A DNA stretch of 64,000 nucleotides from Anagrus nilaparvatae (taxonomy: Eukaryota > Arthropoda > Insecta > Hymenoptera > Mymaridae), in assembly GCA_022575985.1 (NCBI GenBank), contig JAKSXM010000132.1, forward strand, positions 11,222,001-11,286,000, given 5' to 3'. The translations under genes and the position numbers were made by a program. Positions 40,971 through 52,520 of the stretch are shown here, piece by piece. Below the pieces are notes generated by a model that saw only the letters and a program-made list of their open reading frames with translations, did no database searches and had not been told where the DNA came from. Every line of letters begins with the position of its first letter. The first letter of the stretch is position 1.

Positions 40971-40980
40971 CTTTTATAAC
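40971..40980 (-). promoter_or_regulatory. TATA box of CYP4G
   Basis: On the minus strand the sequence is GTTATAAAAG, an excellent TATA box. A start about 30 bases downstream (near 40947, in TATCGCCAGTTT) fits the deduced 5' UTR exon. A TATA promoter suits a highly, tissue-specifically expressed gene. Confidence 0.6.
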
Positions 40981-42456
40981 CCAGGTTACTAAATAGTAGG
41001 GGATTAATTCTCACGGTTTTATAAATGTTAAATTTTAAATTAAAAAAAAAAAAAAATTCTTTAACGATTGTAATATTTTACTGACGTAATAATAATTTTT
41101 TTTCGCTAAATCAAAAATTTGAATTTATAGTAAGATTCAAAAATTTAATTTTAATAATTTTTATTAAATTTATAAAAAAATATCAAAATTCACAATTTTT
41201 CATTCCTATTTTGAAAAATTGCTCAAATAAAAACTGAATATTATAATTTTTATATTTTATGAAAAATATGTTTATACTTAATCATTTTTAAAATGATTCA
41301 TTAATGACACGTGAAATTTTAGTGACATAAAAATTAATTAACAAACAATACTTGTATTTTTTAGTAAAAAAATATTGTTACAATGTCTTCTACATATAAT
41401 ATATCCTTTTTAATTACGCAGATTTATACAATATTCTAATTTTTTTGTTAAATTATAGACGATTTCAGAAATTAGCATTTATTTTTATACTATTTCAACT
41501 TTTTTTTATTGAAAAAATTAAAGCAATATTCTTCCAACTATACTTATATCGGTTAATATTTCTGAGTTTAATTAAAAAAATAAGGAGTAAAAGTTTTATG
41601 TTTGGAATTTTTTTAAACATTTTGATAATAAAATAAATTACTTTTTTTTTTTTATAAAAACTTATAAAAAAAAACTAATATTAAACATAACACTTACCAT
41701 ATATAATTCAAATTCACAATCAGATTCTTATTTGGTCCCTTAATTTTTGAGATCTCATGCTTCAATAATGCAAAACCCAGGAGATAATTTAAAGATTAGA
41801 TAGATAATAGTTTAGATAGAAAAAGCTGTTTGCTGCTGGGATAAATTAAATCTCGAAAAAACTACCTAATTTTGATTATAAAATACTTTATTCAAAATTA
41901 AATATAAATACATAATATATTATAATATGTAATTTAATATATATTGTAATAATTTAACGATAGACACAATAATATATAATTTTTTACATAATAAATAAAA
42001 AATAAGTTAAAATTATGGTACAAAGTATTTAAAATTATGAGCTAAATTTTTAAATTAGTGCATAGTTATTTAAAGAAGTAGGTTTAAATATAAAAACTTT
42101 AAAATTAAAAATTTTTTAATTTAACGCTTGATTCATGAAGACATCTAAAAAAGAAAAAAAAATAATTATGGGTATAATTTAAGTATCATTTTTAAAATAT
42201 TTATAATTTTTAACTAAAAAACTATATAAAAATTTTATTTAGTAATTAAATTAACAGTTGAGTTGCCAGTTATTTTAGATTTATGCAAACAATAATACAT
42301 AAAAATAAAGAAATAACTAAACATATATCTTGTTTATATTTTAGAATATAGTTTTTTAATTAAGTTTTCAAATTTATGATCATTTTACTTTTAAATTTAT
42401 AATTTGGTTCAATTTATTTTTATTCAAAATTCTATATAAGTATTGAAATAAAATTA
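40981..42456. other. Intergenic, CYP4G upstream region and MATH-BTB 3' region
   Basis: There is no coding signal except a possible tiny last exon of the MATH-BTB gene at about 42133-42144. It is AT-rich throughout. Confidence 0.4.
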
Positions 42457-43611
42457 TTAAATACATACCAGTGACCAAAAGATTGAATCTCTTAGGTTAG
42501 GATGAGAGGTGATCATTTGTTTAAATTCACTATTTGGAATTAATTTATTTCTATTTTTTATGATAAAATCTATAGCTGAATTTTTCAATTTTTGAGTGCC
42601 ATGTCGATCAGCGACAATTAGTGACTTGATAACATTGTCAACGTTTAAATTCTTGGATAGGTAATCTTCACAATAAATCATTAAATCACTTAACATATAT
42701 TTTTTTGCAGATTCAATCAACTGATTTGCTAAATTTTGAATATTATTAATTTTTCTTGTATAAATGAATCTTAACATTTCGTTAAAAACTTCATAAGGTG
42801 TATCGGTTATAATTACAGTATTATTGTTTATTTCTTCATCGACTTTTTTAAAACTTGCTGCAAATAATGGACTAGCTGCAGATAATACACATTTGTGAGC
42901 TTTTAAACATTTATTTTCTATATTAAATGTTACATCACAAAATTCATCTTCATACATATTTTCAATTACACTGTTTGTATTTTTTATACTCTGATGAGTG
43001 AGTTTAATTTTTTTTCTTACATGTAATTCTTGTACATCTTCTAATTGAATAACTCTTGAATCGACTGTAATCTTGAGACCGATTGATACTGTGCAAATAA
43101 TACTAAGCTTATCTCTTATAACTAAATTATTTTTTTTGTCTAAAAGAGCATTTTTACTGATGTATCTAGGAGATCCCCATCCAAAACCTGATCCATTAAA
43201 TACATGACTTCCTTCCAATGTAAGACATTTTTCATTATTGCCATTAATAATAGACACTGAATAATTGGCTTGAATTTTTAATAATGGCTGTAATAAAGCA
43301 GGATACAAATATAAACTGATAAATCCAACATTTTCTTCAGAATCTCCTTCTGGATAAATTTGTAAAAACCAACCAATATTTTTATTTTTTTCCATTGTAA
43401 ATATTGGACTAGAAACAGGTTCTCTTACTTTTTTGGCTAATAAACTGTAATTACTTATTGTAAATATTGATGTGCATTTATCAGCTTCAACGTTTATATC
43501 AAGTAACTGAACTTCCGAACTTTCTGCAAATTTTTTATACTTATTTTTAAGATCTTGTGAAATTTCTTCATTATTATTAATAATTATTTCAGATTTACTA
43601 TCTTCATTCAT
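42457..43611 (-). CDS. MATH-BTB (speckle-type POZ-like) protein A
   Basis: MATH-BTB proteins are substrate adaptors for CUL3 ubiquitin ligases: MATH binds the substrate and BTB binds CUL3. The coding part is one exon of 384 residues starting MNEDSKSEIIINNNEE. I chose this ATG over the one at 43659 because an acceptor (TTTAATTTTAG|C) lies just upstream and a donor at about 43730 marks a 5' UTR exon. A weak MATH domain covers ~residues 40-185 (FTMEKNKNIGWFLQIYPEGD). BTB starts near YEDEFCDVTFNIENKCLKAH and includes SAASPLFAASF and FIYTRKI, followed by a C-terminal helical tail. The stop at 42457 follows …FWSLVCI. Alternatively a donor at 42468 could splice to 42144 and end …FWSLMSS. A similar gene lies at 54937. 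Confidence 0.88.
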   Translation of the reverse strand: MNEDSKSEIIINNNEEISQDLKNKYKKFAESSEVQLLDINVEADKCTSIFTISNYSLLAKKVREPVSSPIFTMEKNKNIGWFLQIYPEGDSEENVGFISLYLYPALLQPLLKIQANYSVSIINGNNEKCLTLEGSHVFNGSGFGWGSPRYISKNALLDKKNNLVIRDKLSIICTVSIGLKITVDSRVIQLEDVQELHVRKKIKLTHQSIKNTNSVIENMYEDEFCDVTFNIENKCLKAHKCVLSAASPLFAASFKKVDEEINNNTVIITDTPYEVFNEMLRFIYTRKINNIQNLANQLIESAKKYMLSDLMIYCEDYLSKNLNVDNVIKSLIVADRHGTQKLKNSAIDFIIKNRNKLIPNSEFKQMITSHPNLRDSIFWSLVCI

Positions 43612-43735
43612 GATTTTTGCTAAAATTAAAGATCGACTTAAATTGGAGGTTATAAACAAATAAAAATATTAAAATTATTATTAATAATGTAAAATAGAGA
43701 ATAACTATATAAAACTTACTGCTTTTTCACTATGA
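43612..43735 (-). other. 5' UTR exon and intron of MATH-BTB A
   Basis: An acceptor at 43621-43620 and a donor (AAAGCA|GTAAGT) at about 43730 define a ~110-bp 5' UTR intron. The upstream exon would extend towards 43800-43900. Confidence 0.5.
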
Positions 43736-43901
43736 TAATATGATTTTCGATAAATTTATTTTAATTATATTTAAAACTTATTTATGCAACGTTGATTAAT
43801 AAATAATAAATAAATTATTGTAAAATTTAATCGCAAAACAGCGAGCAAACAGCAAAAAAGAATGAAAGCGGAAGTATATCGGTATGCAAGATTTTGAAAT
43901 A

Positions 43902-43910
43902 GGCGGGAAA
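43902..43910. promoter_or_regulatory. E2F-like site upstream of MATH-BTB A
   Basis: GGCGGGAAA (TTTCCCGCC on the other strand) matches the canonical E2F/DP site. It is a rare GC-rich word in this DNA, about 170 bases upstream of the deduced first splice donor and 290 from the start codon. A role in cell-cycle-linked or germline expression is inference. Confidence 0.35.
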
Positions 43911-44438
43911 CAGATTTTTAAAAATACCTATACTTGTAATTTGAATATTAAAAACTAAATATACATAAAATAAATAAATGAATAAATAATTGTTTCATTT
44001 TAATATTAAAAATTAATTATTTCATATTAATTAAGAATTTAGATATTAATGTATAAATGGATTTCGCTAAAAACTTAATTTAAACTAAAACATAAAATCT
44101 AAAATTTTTCATAATGGCAATTTTTAAAGAATTTTATTTTTTTTATTTTGTTGGCCTTTGTTAGATATTTTGGGTCGCTTAATTGAAGTTGGATGCAAAA
44201 AATTGTATTAAAGGGGTAATACGAACAATTTTGCTATTTTTATTTTTATTATTAATAATAACACTTTTTTAAACAGAAAGTTGATTCGTTTTTAAAAAAA
44301 CTAATTTTTTGAAGGTTATAAGGACTTGAACTTATGAAACTAAAAAAAAAAACCTTTTTGAACTAAATGTTTTTTTTTTTAATTGTTGAAAGGGTGAAAA
44401 TAGGGATACTTCACTTCTAAAATATTATTTTTTACATC

Positions 44439-46117
44439 AAAGGACCCCGCACAAAAGGATGGGAAATGGCCGTTCGGTCAAATTGGCTGAATTTTGGATA
44501 TGTTATAGATTTTATCATTCTGAACAAATATCTCAATGGGCACAAAGCTCAAAAGTCCCAACTTTGGCTGCTACGGAGCTTGAAAGCTCCAAAGCTCCAT
44601 CATAACAAAATTCCTTAAAAACCTTTTTTCTTTTATTTTTAAAGTATATCTTTATATTTTTGAGGTCGCTGAGTTCGAATCTGATGTCAGATTGACAAGA
44701 TTGTCAATTGACAGCTGTCAATTAGCTGTCAAAGCTGTAAATCACCATGTAAAACTATAGATTAGCTGGTATTTATGTTTTTGAGGTCACCGATTTCGAA
44801 TTTGATATCAGATTGACAAGATTATTAATTGACAGCTGTCAATTAGCTGTCAAAACTCTAAAATATCGTAGAAAACTTTATATATTAGCCGAGATTTATG
44901 TTTTCGAGATCACTGATTTCAAATCTGATGTCAAATTAACATTATTGATAGTTGGCAGCTGTCAATTAACTTTCAAATAGCCAAAAAAAAATAATAATGT
45001 AACAATAGATTTTAAAAAGATCTTATGATTCTAATGTCACTTATTATGAATTTGTCATCGAATTGAAAATGTTAATATTTGACAGCTGTTAATTAGCTAC
45101 CAAATGCTAAAAAAAAAACTTTACATTTTAAAGGGAATAAATGTTTTTGAGGTTATTGACTATAAATTAGATAACAATTTAAAAAAAGTTGACAGTTGAT
45201 AGTTGACAACTGTCAGTTACCTTTTAAATAATAAAAAGCGATTAATCAGCCATGCATTATTTTTTGTAAGTTAAAAACCTTTATACAATACCATACGTTT
45301 CTAATTAGTTATTTTAACTTTTAATTGACAGCTGCCAACTGTCGAATTCTTTTACAGAGGGATCAGTATCCGTCACGTCCACGTCGTTGGTCCTGGGTAA
45401 AGCTAAAAACGGATATTTATGACTAAAAAAGTTATTTGACTTTCATGGGTTATTTAAATTGACAGCGGTCAACTATCAACTTTGCCTAGTATGATATAAT
45501 ATAATATTAAACAATTGGTGACTTCAGAAACATAAAATCTTTTTAAAATCTATTGTTATATTATTTTTTTTAGCTATTTGAAAGTTAATTGACAGCTGCC
45601 AACTATCAATAATGTTAATTTGACATCAGATTTGAAATCAGTGATCTCAAAAACATAAATCTCGGCTAATCTATAAAGTTTTTTACGATATTTTAGAGTT
45701 TTGATAGCTAAATGACAGCTGTCAATTAATAATCTTGTCAATCTGATATCAAATTCGAAATCGGTGACCTCAAAAACATAAATACCAGCTAATCTATAAA
45801 GTTTTACATGGTGATTTACAGCTTTGACAGCTAATTGACAGCTGTCAATTGACAATCTTGTCAATCTGACATCAGATTCGAGGTCAGCGACCTCAAAAAC
45901 ATAAAGATATACTTTAAAAATAAAAGAAAAAAGGTTTTTAAGGAATTTTGTTATGATGGAGCTTTGGAGCTTTCAAGCTCTGTAGCAGCCAAAGTTGGGA
46001 CTTTTGAGCTTTGTGCCCATTGAGACTTTTGTTCAGAATGATGAAATCTATAACATATCCAAAATTCAGCCAATTTGACCGAACGGCCATTTCCTATCCT
46101 TTTGTGCGGGGTCCTTT
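44439..46117. mobile_element. 1.68-kb foldback element built of a ~122-bp palindromic satellite
   Basis: The outer ends AAAGGACCCCGCACAAAAGG and CCTTTTGTGCGGGGTCCTTT are perfect inverted repeats, and the arms stay nearly identical for more than 450 bp (through GGCCGTTCGGTCAAATTGGC and GGAGCTTGAAAGCTCCAAAG). Inside each arm is a tandem array with a period of ~122 bp. Each unit has a 'GAGGTC..(T/C)GA(G/T)TT' block, a 'TCAGATTGACAAGATT' block and a TTGACAGCTGTCAA palindrome with variants. About ten palindromes occur in total, at roughly 44702, 44829, 44950, 45079, 45200, 45327, 45460, 45589, 45713 and 45834. Units are direct within an arm and inverted between arms. Towards the centre (45290-45520) the units are more diverged. 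Confidence 0.85.
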
Positions 46118-46244
46118 GGATTTAGAGACCCAATAAACATGCTTGTTTTTGTAAAAAAAAACGTTTTTTTAAAAAGTTGCTTCTTTGAAGGGTAGAGAAG
46201 GGTAAAAATAATGGTGTTACACCCCGTCAATAAAATTAAAAAAA

Positions 46245-46510
46245 AAAAACTTATAACCGGTTTGTGTAAATAGAACCAAAATACATGGAACATGTTTACT
46301 TACTATTTTCTATTTTTACATTTTTATAATTTGTAAAATTATTCTGAGTCCCTAATTCGAAATTATTTTAAGTCCCTAAACCTGAATTATTTCAAGTTCC
46401 TAAATCAAAATTATTCTAATTCCTTAAGCCCGGCTTATTCCATGTCGGTAAATCAAAATTATTTTAAGTCCCTAAATTGAAATTATTGTAAGTCCCATTT
46501 GACCCCAAAT
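46245..46510 (+). repeat. 'AAGTCCCTAAA' minisatellite composite
   Basis: It begins ACTTATAACCGGTTTGTGTA and AACATGTTTACTT. Seven or so units of ~24 bp follow (for example AAATTATTTTAAGTCCCTAA ACCTG), and it ends CCCATTTGACCCC. The same order is found at 51085-51600, and in reverse at 18870-19110. Confidence 0.75.
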
Positions 46511-48047
46511 CTACGAGCAGTTTGTATGTAAACAATTTTCTCCGGTTGTTTCCGGAGAGATATATTTCACTAACATAAATTTAATCTTAATTCCACCTGG
46601 TTCATCGTAACAATAGGTTTGGCCGTTTTTTACACCTTGACCGCGACTATAAGTAAATTGTACAAAATACTTTCATTTTTTTAATTTGTTGTTTGGGTTG
46701 CACATTTAGTTTCTTAGGATGCATTGACTTCTTCAAATATTAGGTAGAGTCCTTCCAGGTAAAAGTGGAGTTTTTGAAAATTAAAATAGTATTCCAAGGT
46801 AAAGAATATTAAAACTATCAAAATACAAAATATTCTAGTATTAATTATATAAAAAGTGAAAAATTTCAATTGACGTTTTCAATATCATATTTTAAATTAA
46901 TTAAAAAAATTTTTGAATTAATAGAAAATAATTTTAAATATAGGTATGTCTAATTAAAAATAGATAACTTATTAAAAAATAAAAAAAATTAGATTATCAA
47001 AAAATTGTATATTACTTAAAAAGGCCAATAAAAAAAGTTATATTTTCCAGAATAATAAATTTCATGTTCTTATAATATACGTGTAATACCTAAAAAGATA
47101 AAAAGCTCTTTCATATAAAGTTAAATGTAGAACATATTCGAGTAGAAAGTGTATATAAAGCGAGCTTTTACAGCTTAAAGCCAGAAATATACATTTGTTG
47201 AAAGAGTCACTTTCTCTTTCTCCACACATACTCTCAAAAATTTATATAACCGTAACCACAAACATGACCTAGACAACTTCTAATCCTAATTTCGGCCACG
47301 ACTCCCTCTGCATATGACTTAGTTGCCCTAGCAGGAGTACACGAAAATCCAAGAGGTATTTCATTTTCAGTGGTTATTTATATAGATATATATTATAACA
47401 AAAAAGCGCTTGCGCAAGCTTTCCGAGGGATTTTCCCTCCGAGAGTACTGCGAGTAATATCAATGAAAAGTTTATATGAGAGGCCTGTCATGTTTAACAT
47501 CTCTCCGTATAGTATATCTCGTGTGTATGAGGGGATTTTAACTTTATACAAGCTTTTAAGCTTATTTTGACAAGGGGTCTCACAAGGGAATTTATGTTAT
47601 TATTTTTAATAGAGTGATGTGATAAGGATTATTTTGACAATATTTACAGTTAATTAAACATTTTTTTAAATAACATGAAAAATTTTAATTTTTTTTGCGT
47701 TTTATTCACAGTATTTTTATATATTCATACGATTAATTTTAAGCTTTTAATTACTAGTAATTAAAAAATTAGTGAGCTATAAAAATAATTACTTGTTATA
47801 AAAGTATTTTATACATAACTCTTAGGAATACTAAGAAAAAAATCCTTTCCGCTTGTAGCTAGCAGATTTTTTTTCTTTGCTCAAATGATTGCAAATATGT
47901 CTTAAAATGTTAAGAAAATAAAAAAAAAAATGTTATTTTAATTGTTCCGTTGTGCGCAATATCCCTTATTGAACAAATTTTTTTTTTAAATTAATTTTCT
48001 TGACGTTTGAATTCGCGTTTGAATTTGCAATCGCGTCTGAACATGAA

Positions 48048-48408
48048 ATAGCTATTTTTTAAACAAGGGACAAAATATTGGTTTTGCAGACAGCATGTAA
48101 AAGTTGAACCCCATATTTTTTCCCGTGATTTAAAACATATTTTTCTTCCTAGCGGGTCGAAAACACTTTTTTTGCCCTCCCGGGCGTAAAACTCGTGAGT
48201 AAAGAATTTTCTGAACTCGTTCTACGCCTAGGGGGGCAAAAAATAGTGTAAGCACCATGGACGAAATACTTTAGACACGAGCGTGAACACAAATCACTCG
48301 TGCCCGGCTTCGCCGAGCACTCGTGCTAGTGCTCACGCTAGTGCTGAAACTTTTACGCCCTTGATACTTAAAATACTATTTCGCCCCACAACGAAATCGA
48401 AAAAAACG

Positions 48409-48447
<39 letters not shown>

Positions 48448-48601
48448 CTAGTCTTTGCCTCGGATACTAATTAACGAACGATCTGGGCCATTCTTTTTTT
48501 TTGCTCCCTTGGTTAAAAATGTACTATTTAATTTAAATATAACGGGCAAAAAAGCCGTCTCCCTAGGGTAGAAAATAGACTTTTTTGCCCTGAATATGTA
48601 A
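48048..48601 (+). repeat. 'AAACAAGGGACAAAATATTGG' repeat, interrupted copy
   Basis: The left half (48048-48142: ATAGCTATTTTTTAAACAAG … CCGTGATTTAAAACATA) and right half (48536-48601: ATAACGGGCAAAAAAGCC … CTAGGGTAGAAAATAG) match the copies at 25937 and 49156. The ~390 bp between them are foreign: a GC-richer block with CTTCCTAGCGGG, a run of about 38 T, and GATCTGGGCCATTCTTTTTT…CCCTTGGTTAAAAATGTA. The last blocks occur in reverse at 52350-52520. So one repeat appears to have inserted into another. Confidence 0.65.
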
Positions 48602-49155
48602 AAAATTATACTAGCCACCAGCGGATTCTTTTTCGGTGTATGTATTCCATGGAAAATCTTATTTTCTTGAATTTTGACCCTCCGTGGTACAATATATTCG
48701 GGATTGTTGCATAGTAACAAAACTTTGTAATTTCCATCTTTGTTTTTACATTTTTGAATCAAGTCGCTTAACAAATTTACACACCGTACGGTAAAATCAT
48801 AATTGCAAATGTGACAAGATTTGAGTAGGTTTGATGACAAAGAAATTTATTATTATTTTTTTATTATCAATCACTAGAATATTAATATGGATGGTTCCTC
48901 AGGGCTGAGTAATCACCGATTAGGCTGGCATTGAAATATGTAGTGCTCAAAAAAATAAGTTACAGGGATTTTTTTTTCTGATAAGAAACCATTTCTAGTG
49001 GTTAAAATAGGGTGAAAATTATATTTTTTCTTCATTTAGCGTTTTATCGAATTTTGTCATCTGTAGAAAATTCTAACAAAATAGTTTTTATAATTTGCTT
49101 ACATTTTTATTAGTTACAGTGAAATTATTTTATACTCTTGATAAAAATCATAATA

Positions 49156-49350
49156 ATAGCTATTTCTTAAACAAGGAACAAAATATTGTTTTTGACTTTG
49201 CACGCAGTTGTATGCACGAGCGAGTGCAGAAAGCATCCAGTAGTCGAACCCCATATTTTTTCCCGTGTTCTAAAACATAGTTTTGCATATAATGGACAAA
49301 TAACCGTCTATCTTGGGTAGAAAATAGGCATTTTAGCCCTAGATATGTAA
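49156..49350 (+). repeat. 'AAACAAGGGACAAAATATTGG' repeat, complete copy
   Basis: Begins ATAGCTATTTCTTAAACAAG, contains GCACGCAGTTGTATGCACGA, GCGAGTGCAGAAAGCATCC, TCGAACCCCATATTTTTTCC and GGGTAGAAAATAGGC, and ends AGATATGTAA. The reading frames across it on both strands are chance. Confidence 0.7.
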
Positions 49351-51084
49351 AAAATATTACAATTTGACACGGTTCATACGGCACCATGTTAATAAATGAA
49401 TAAAAATAGGTCGTACGAATTAAGGAGTGTTAAAAATAAATAATGTCTAAGAAAATAATTAATATAATACTTCAAGCAAAATAATTTCTCAAAGTATTTC
49501 TAAAGGGAAACTTTAAAAAAATGTATTAAAACGCGTCATTAAATAGTACGATTTAATAAAATATAACTTTCACGTAATAATAAATGAATAAATTTGCAAA
49601 CAATCGAAAATTTTTTTTTTCAATTTTAAAATACTATGTACGTGATAAATGTAAAGTAATAGCATAACGATTTTTTTCGCATTGATAATCGAGTATAAAA
49701 AAAGATAATGTATAAATTTATTTATTATGTTTTAGCCTTAAATATGTTAATTTTTACTTGAACAATTTTATCAGACTTTATTAATAGGTTTTATTACCGC
49801 ATGGTATGCCATTCATTAAGTAAATGATTATAACGTATTGTAATAATTCAGGGAAACAGGATTGATTCCCAATAGATTTCGGATTGTTAAAGTTCTGTTA
49901 CAAATATCAAAATGTGATTTTAGAATTTTGTTGGACAAAACACAATATTAAGAAATTTTATTACTTTAAATTATTTTTCTTCACCATTTGCATTTAACAG
50001 TAATCGGAAAATATTCATTTTATCCATATTAGCTGTTGAAAATGAAATGCTAATAGATATAGGTAGCATGTTGCATGATTTTTCATGCAGAAGAAGTTAT
50101 AATAAATTGAATAAGTTTTATTTCCTATCTATCATGTGGTAGTTATTAGAGATTCAAAAATATTAGAAAGAATTTTTTGAATTTAAATTTAATTTCAGAA
50201 AAATACAAACTTTGGAAAAAGGGCGTTACGTAATTTTTTTTGCAGAATAAAAAGTTTATGAAAAAATATATTTATAAAAATTTTAATTTTCACCTTTTTA
50301 CTAAAATAAAAAAATATGTACGCCTAATATTTTTTTTGTTTTCATTTTATTAGAAAAACTTAAAATTGCAACTTTGTTGCAAATAGCAAAAATGCTATTT
50401 CGTAATCACTTTTTTTTGCTGATAAGTCCATCAAATTTTAATTAACAGTTTAATTCTTCATAATTAATTAATTAATTCTTAATAGTTAACTCCTATAGCG
50501 AATTTCGATTTTATTAAATGCAGAAAGTCAAAAATTTTAAGGATCCATTTTTTTCCATTTTTGGACAAAATTTCTTTTAAAATTTCCCATTGTCCTATAA
50601 GAGATATTAGTTTGTTTTTTTTCGTCAAGAAGGTCTTTATGCTATTAAAAAAAACGCCGAATAAGTTTTATTTAAAAATTTTTATTTTATGACCCATTAA
50701 TTTACACTTAAAACAAAAAAGTCAGCATTTTTAAGTTTCCTGATGGCCATATTGGCAATTTGAAAAGAAAAAAATTTTTTAACCGTAATATCATTTATAA
50801 TGGTTACACCTATTGTATTTTATGTTTCATTTTCATCAACAAAAACAATTATTGCTAAAATTAAACAGTTTTCTCTAGCGGAGTAGGGTTTTTAAGAGTT
50901 CCGTATATGTATATAATACAGGCACTAAGGCGCACCAAAGGCAAAATCTTTGAATTTATTTTTCTCGGGTTCTATTTATCTTATCAAGACGTGTAACGAC
51001 TCATTGGATGCGGAAGTTTATAAGCTTTGTTTGATCTTCATGATTTTTTCCCTATCATTGACGACTTAAGATATATTTTAAGAA

Positions 51085-51600
51085 AAAACTTATAACCGGT
51101 TTGTGTAAACACAACCTAAATGTATGGAACATGTTTACTTCCGACTAGGTATAATACAAATGTTACTCAACATTACAATACAATTTTCTATTTTTATAAT
51201 TTGTAATTATCACCTCACTAGCTGTTAAGATTAAACCCAAACTATTTTGATTCCCTAAACGCGTATTATTCTAGGTCCCTAAATCAAAATTATTCCAAGT
51301 CCCTGAACCTGAATTATTCCAAGTCCCTAAATCGATATTATTATAAGTCCATAAACCTGTATTATCCTAAGTCCTAAAGCCCAGATTTTTCAAAGTCTTT
51401 TAAAAGTATTTTATTTATTTATATATACTTACCTAATTATTCTAAGTCTCATTTGACCCCCCCCCCTTAAAAGGACAAATTTGACCCCCCCCTTAAATAG
51501 AACAAATTTGACCCCCCCCCCCCCTTAAATAGGACAAATTTGACCCACCCCCTTAATTTTCAAGTTCTGAAGTACCTCCTCCCTATAAACATGTTCCATG
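51085..51600 (+). repeat. Minisatellite composite with poly-C tandem units
   Basis: It starts ACTTATAACCGGTTTGTGTA like the 46245 copy, then has about eight ~24-bp 'AAGTCCCTAAACC(T)G(A)ATTATT' units (51240-51400). A tandem of ~30-bp units follows, each TTTGACCCCCCCC…TTAAA(T)AGGACAAA (51450-51555), with variable C runs. It ends near AACATGTTCCATGTT. Variable homopolymer length makes it likely to be polymorphic. Confidence 0.75.
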
Positions 51601-52349
51601 TTAAAACAAATAAAGTTGGCCTTTGACCTTGATTTTCAGGAAATGCCACCCCTCCGGCCATGCAAAGTTGAGGGTTATTTAAAGTAGACAAAAAATCAAA
51701 CAGGTTACAAAAAAAATTTTTCTTTATACTTTTTATGCGTGGGTTTAAACCTTTATCTCTTGAACTAATGATACAACTTAAAAATTGACACTACTGTTTG
51801 GTTCTGAACTCATGTACATCTGCCAATGAGAGGACAATAAAAATTTCCTTAGAGTGGGGTAGGGTCGGACTATTGGCGCAGTTTCGTTAAAAATCCACGA
51901 TATCACGTGACCAGCCCAAAATATTTGGAAAAATAAAAACACTGAATATAAAGAGCAATGTTCATTATAAATCATGTGGTGTAGTGTGAATCAGTTGATG
52001 TTTACTTTTTGTTATCTGCAAGACCCCCAATATGGATATTTAGTTAATTTGCGATTTTTCGGAGTGTGAGGAGTTATATTTCTGTAAAAGATATTTTTTG
52101 ATTTACATTGCGATAATTTTATTTAATATTTCAATATTTAATTATAAAATTAATTTAGATTCATCGAGAACAAATAGTATCAAAAAAGTAAGTTATATCC
52201 GTTAAATTCAATATAAATGTGTGTAAATTATAACTTAAAAATTTTTTAGAACACGCAAAATAAATTATATTTTTTATAATGTGATTTGTATTATATACTT
52301 ATGTGCAAAAATAATATGTGATTTCCATTTGCAAATAGTTAACAATAGT

Positions 52350-52520
52350 TATACATTTTTAACCAAGGGAGAAAAAAAATAATGGCCCAGATCGCACGTT
52401 AATTACTATCCAAGGCGAAGCCGGGGTAGCACTAATCTGGGGTATTCTTTTTTTGTTTCCATATGGATAAAATGCCTTTTTTTTTCGCTGCGGAGCGAAA
52501 AAGAGGCTTTTTATCCGCTA
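52350..52520 (-). repeat. 'CGCACGTAAATTAC' family copy with TCCGCTAGGAAG end
   Basis: Reading right to left it has CTTCCTAGCGGATAAAAAGC, a small hairpin (TTCGCTCCGCAGCGAA), then GGCTTCGCCTTGGATAGTAA, TTAACGTGCGATCTGGGCCA and CCCTTGGTTAAAAATGTA. The end blocks match the insert in the repeat at 48143-48533. Confidence 0.55.

Noticed and set aside
43612..43659. Upstream ATG extending MATH-BTB A by 16 residues
   Set aside because: A clear splice acceptor sits between it and the second ATG, so the upstream codons lie in the 5' UTR intron.
45574..45864. Minus-strand 96-codon frame with an internally repeated peptide
   Set aside because: The peptide repeat is simply the translation of the ~122-bp satellite inside the foldback element. 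There is no start context, domain or splice support.
48283..48474. Plus-strand 63-codon frame ending in a phenylalanine run
   Set aside because: The run is the translation of a long poly-T tract inside a repeat.
49095..49387. Overlapping frames on both strands at 49.1-49.4 kb
   Set aside because: Both fall on a dispersed repeat that also occurs at 25937 and 48048. The frames are not conserved between copies.
51450..51555. Possible CRISPR-like array of ~30-bp units
   Set aside because: The units are directly adjacent minisatellite copies with variable C runs and no unique spacers, in a eukaryotic genome.
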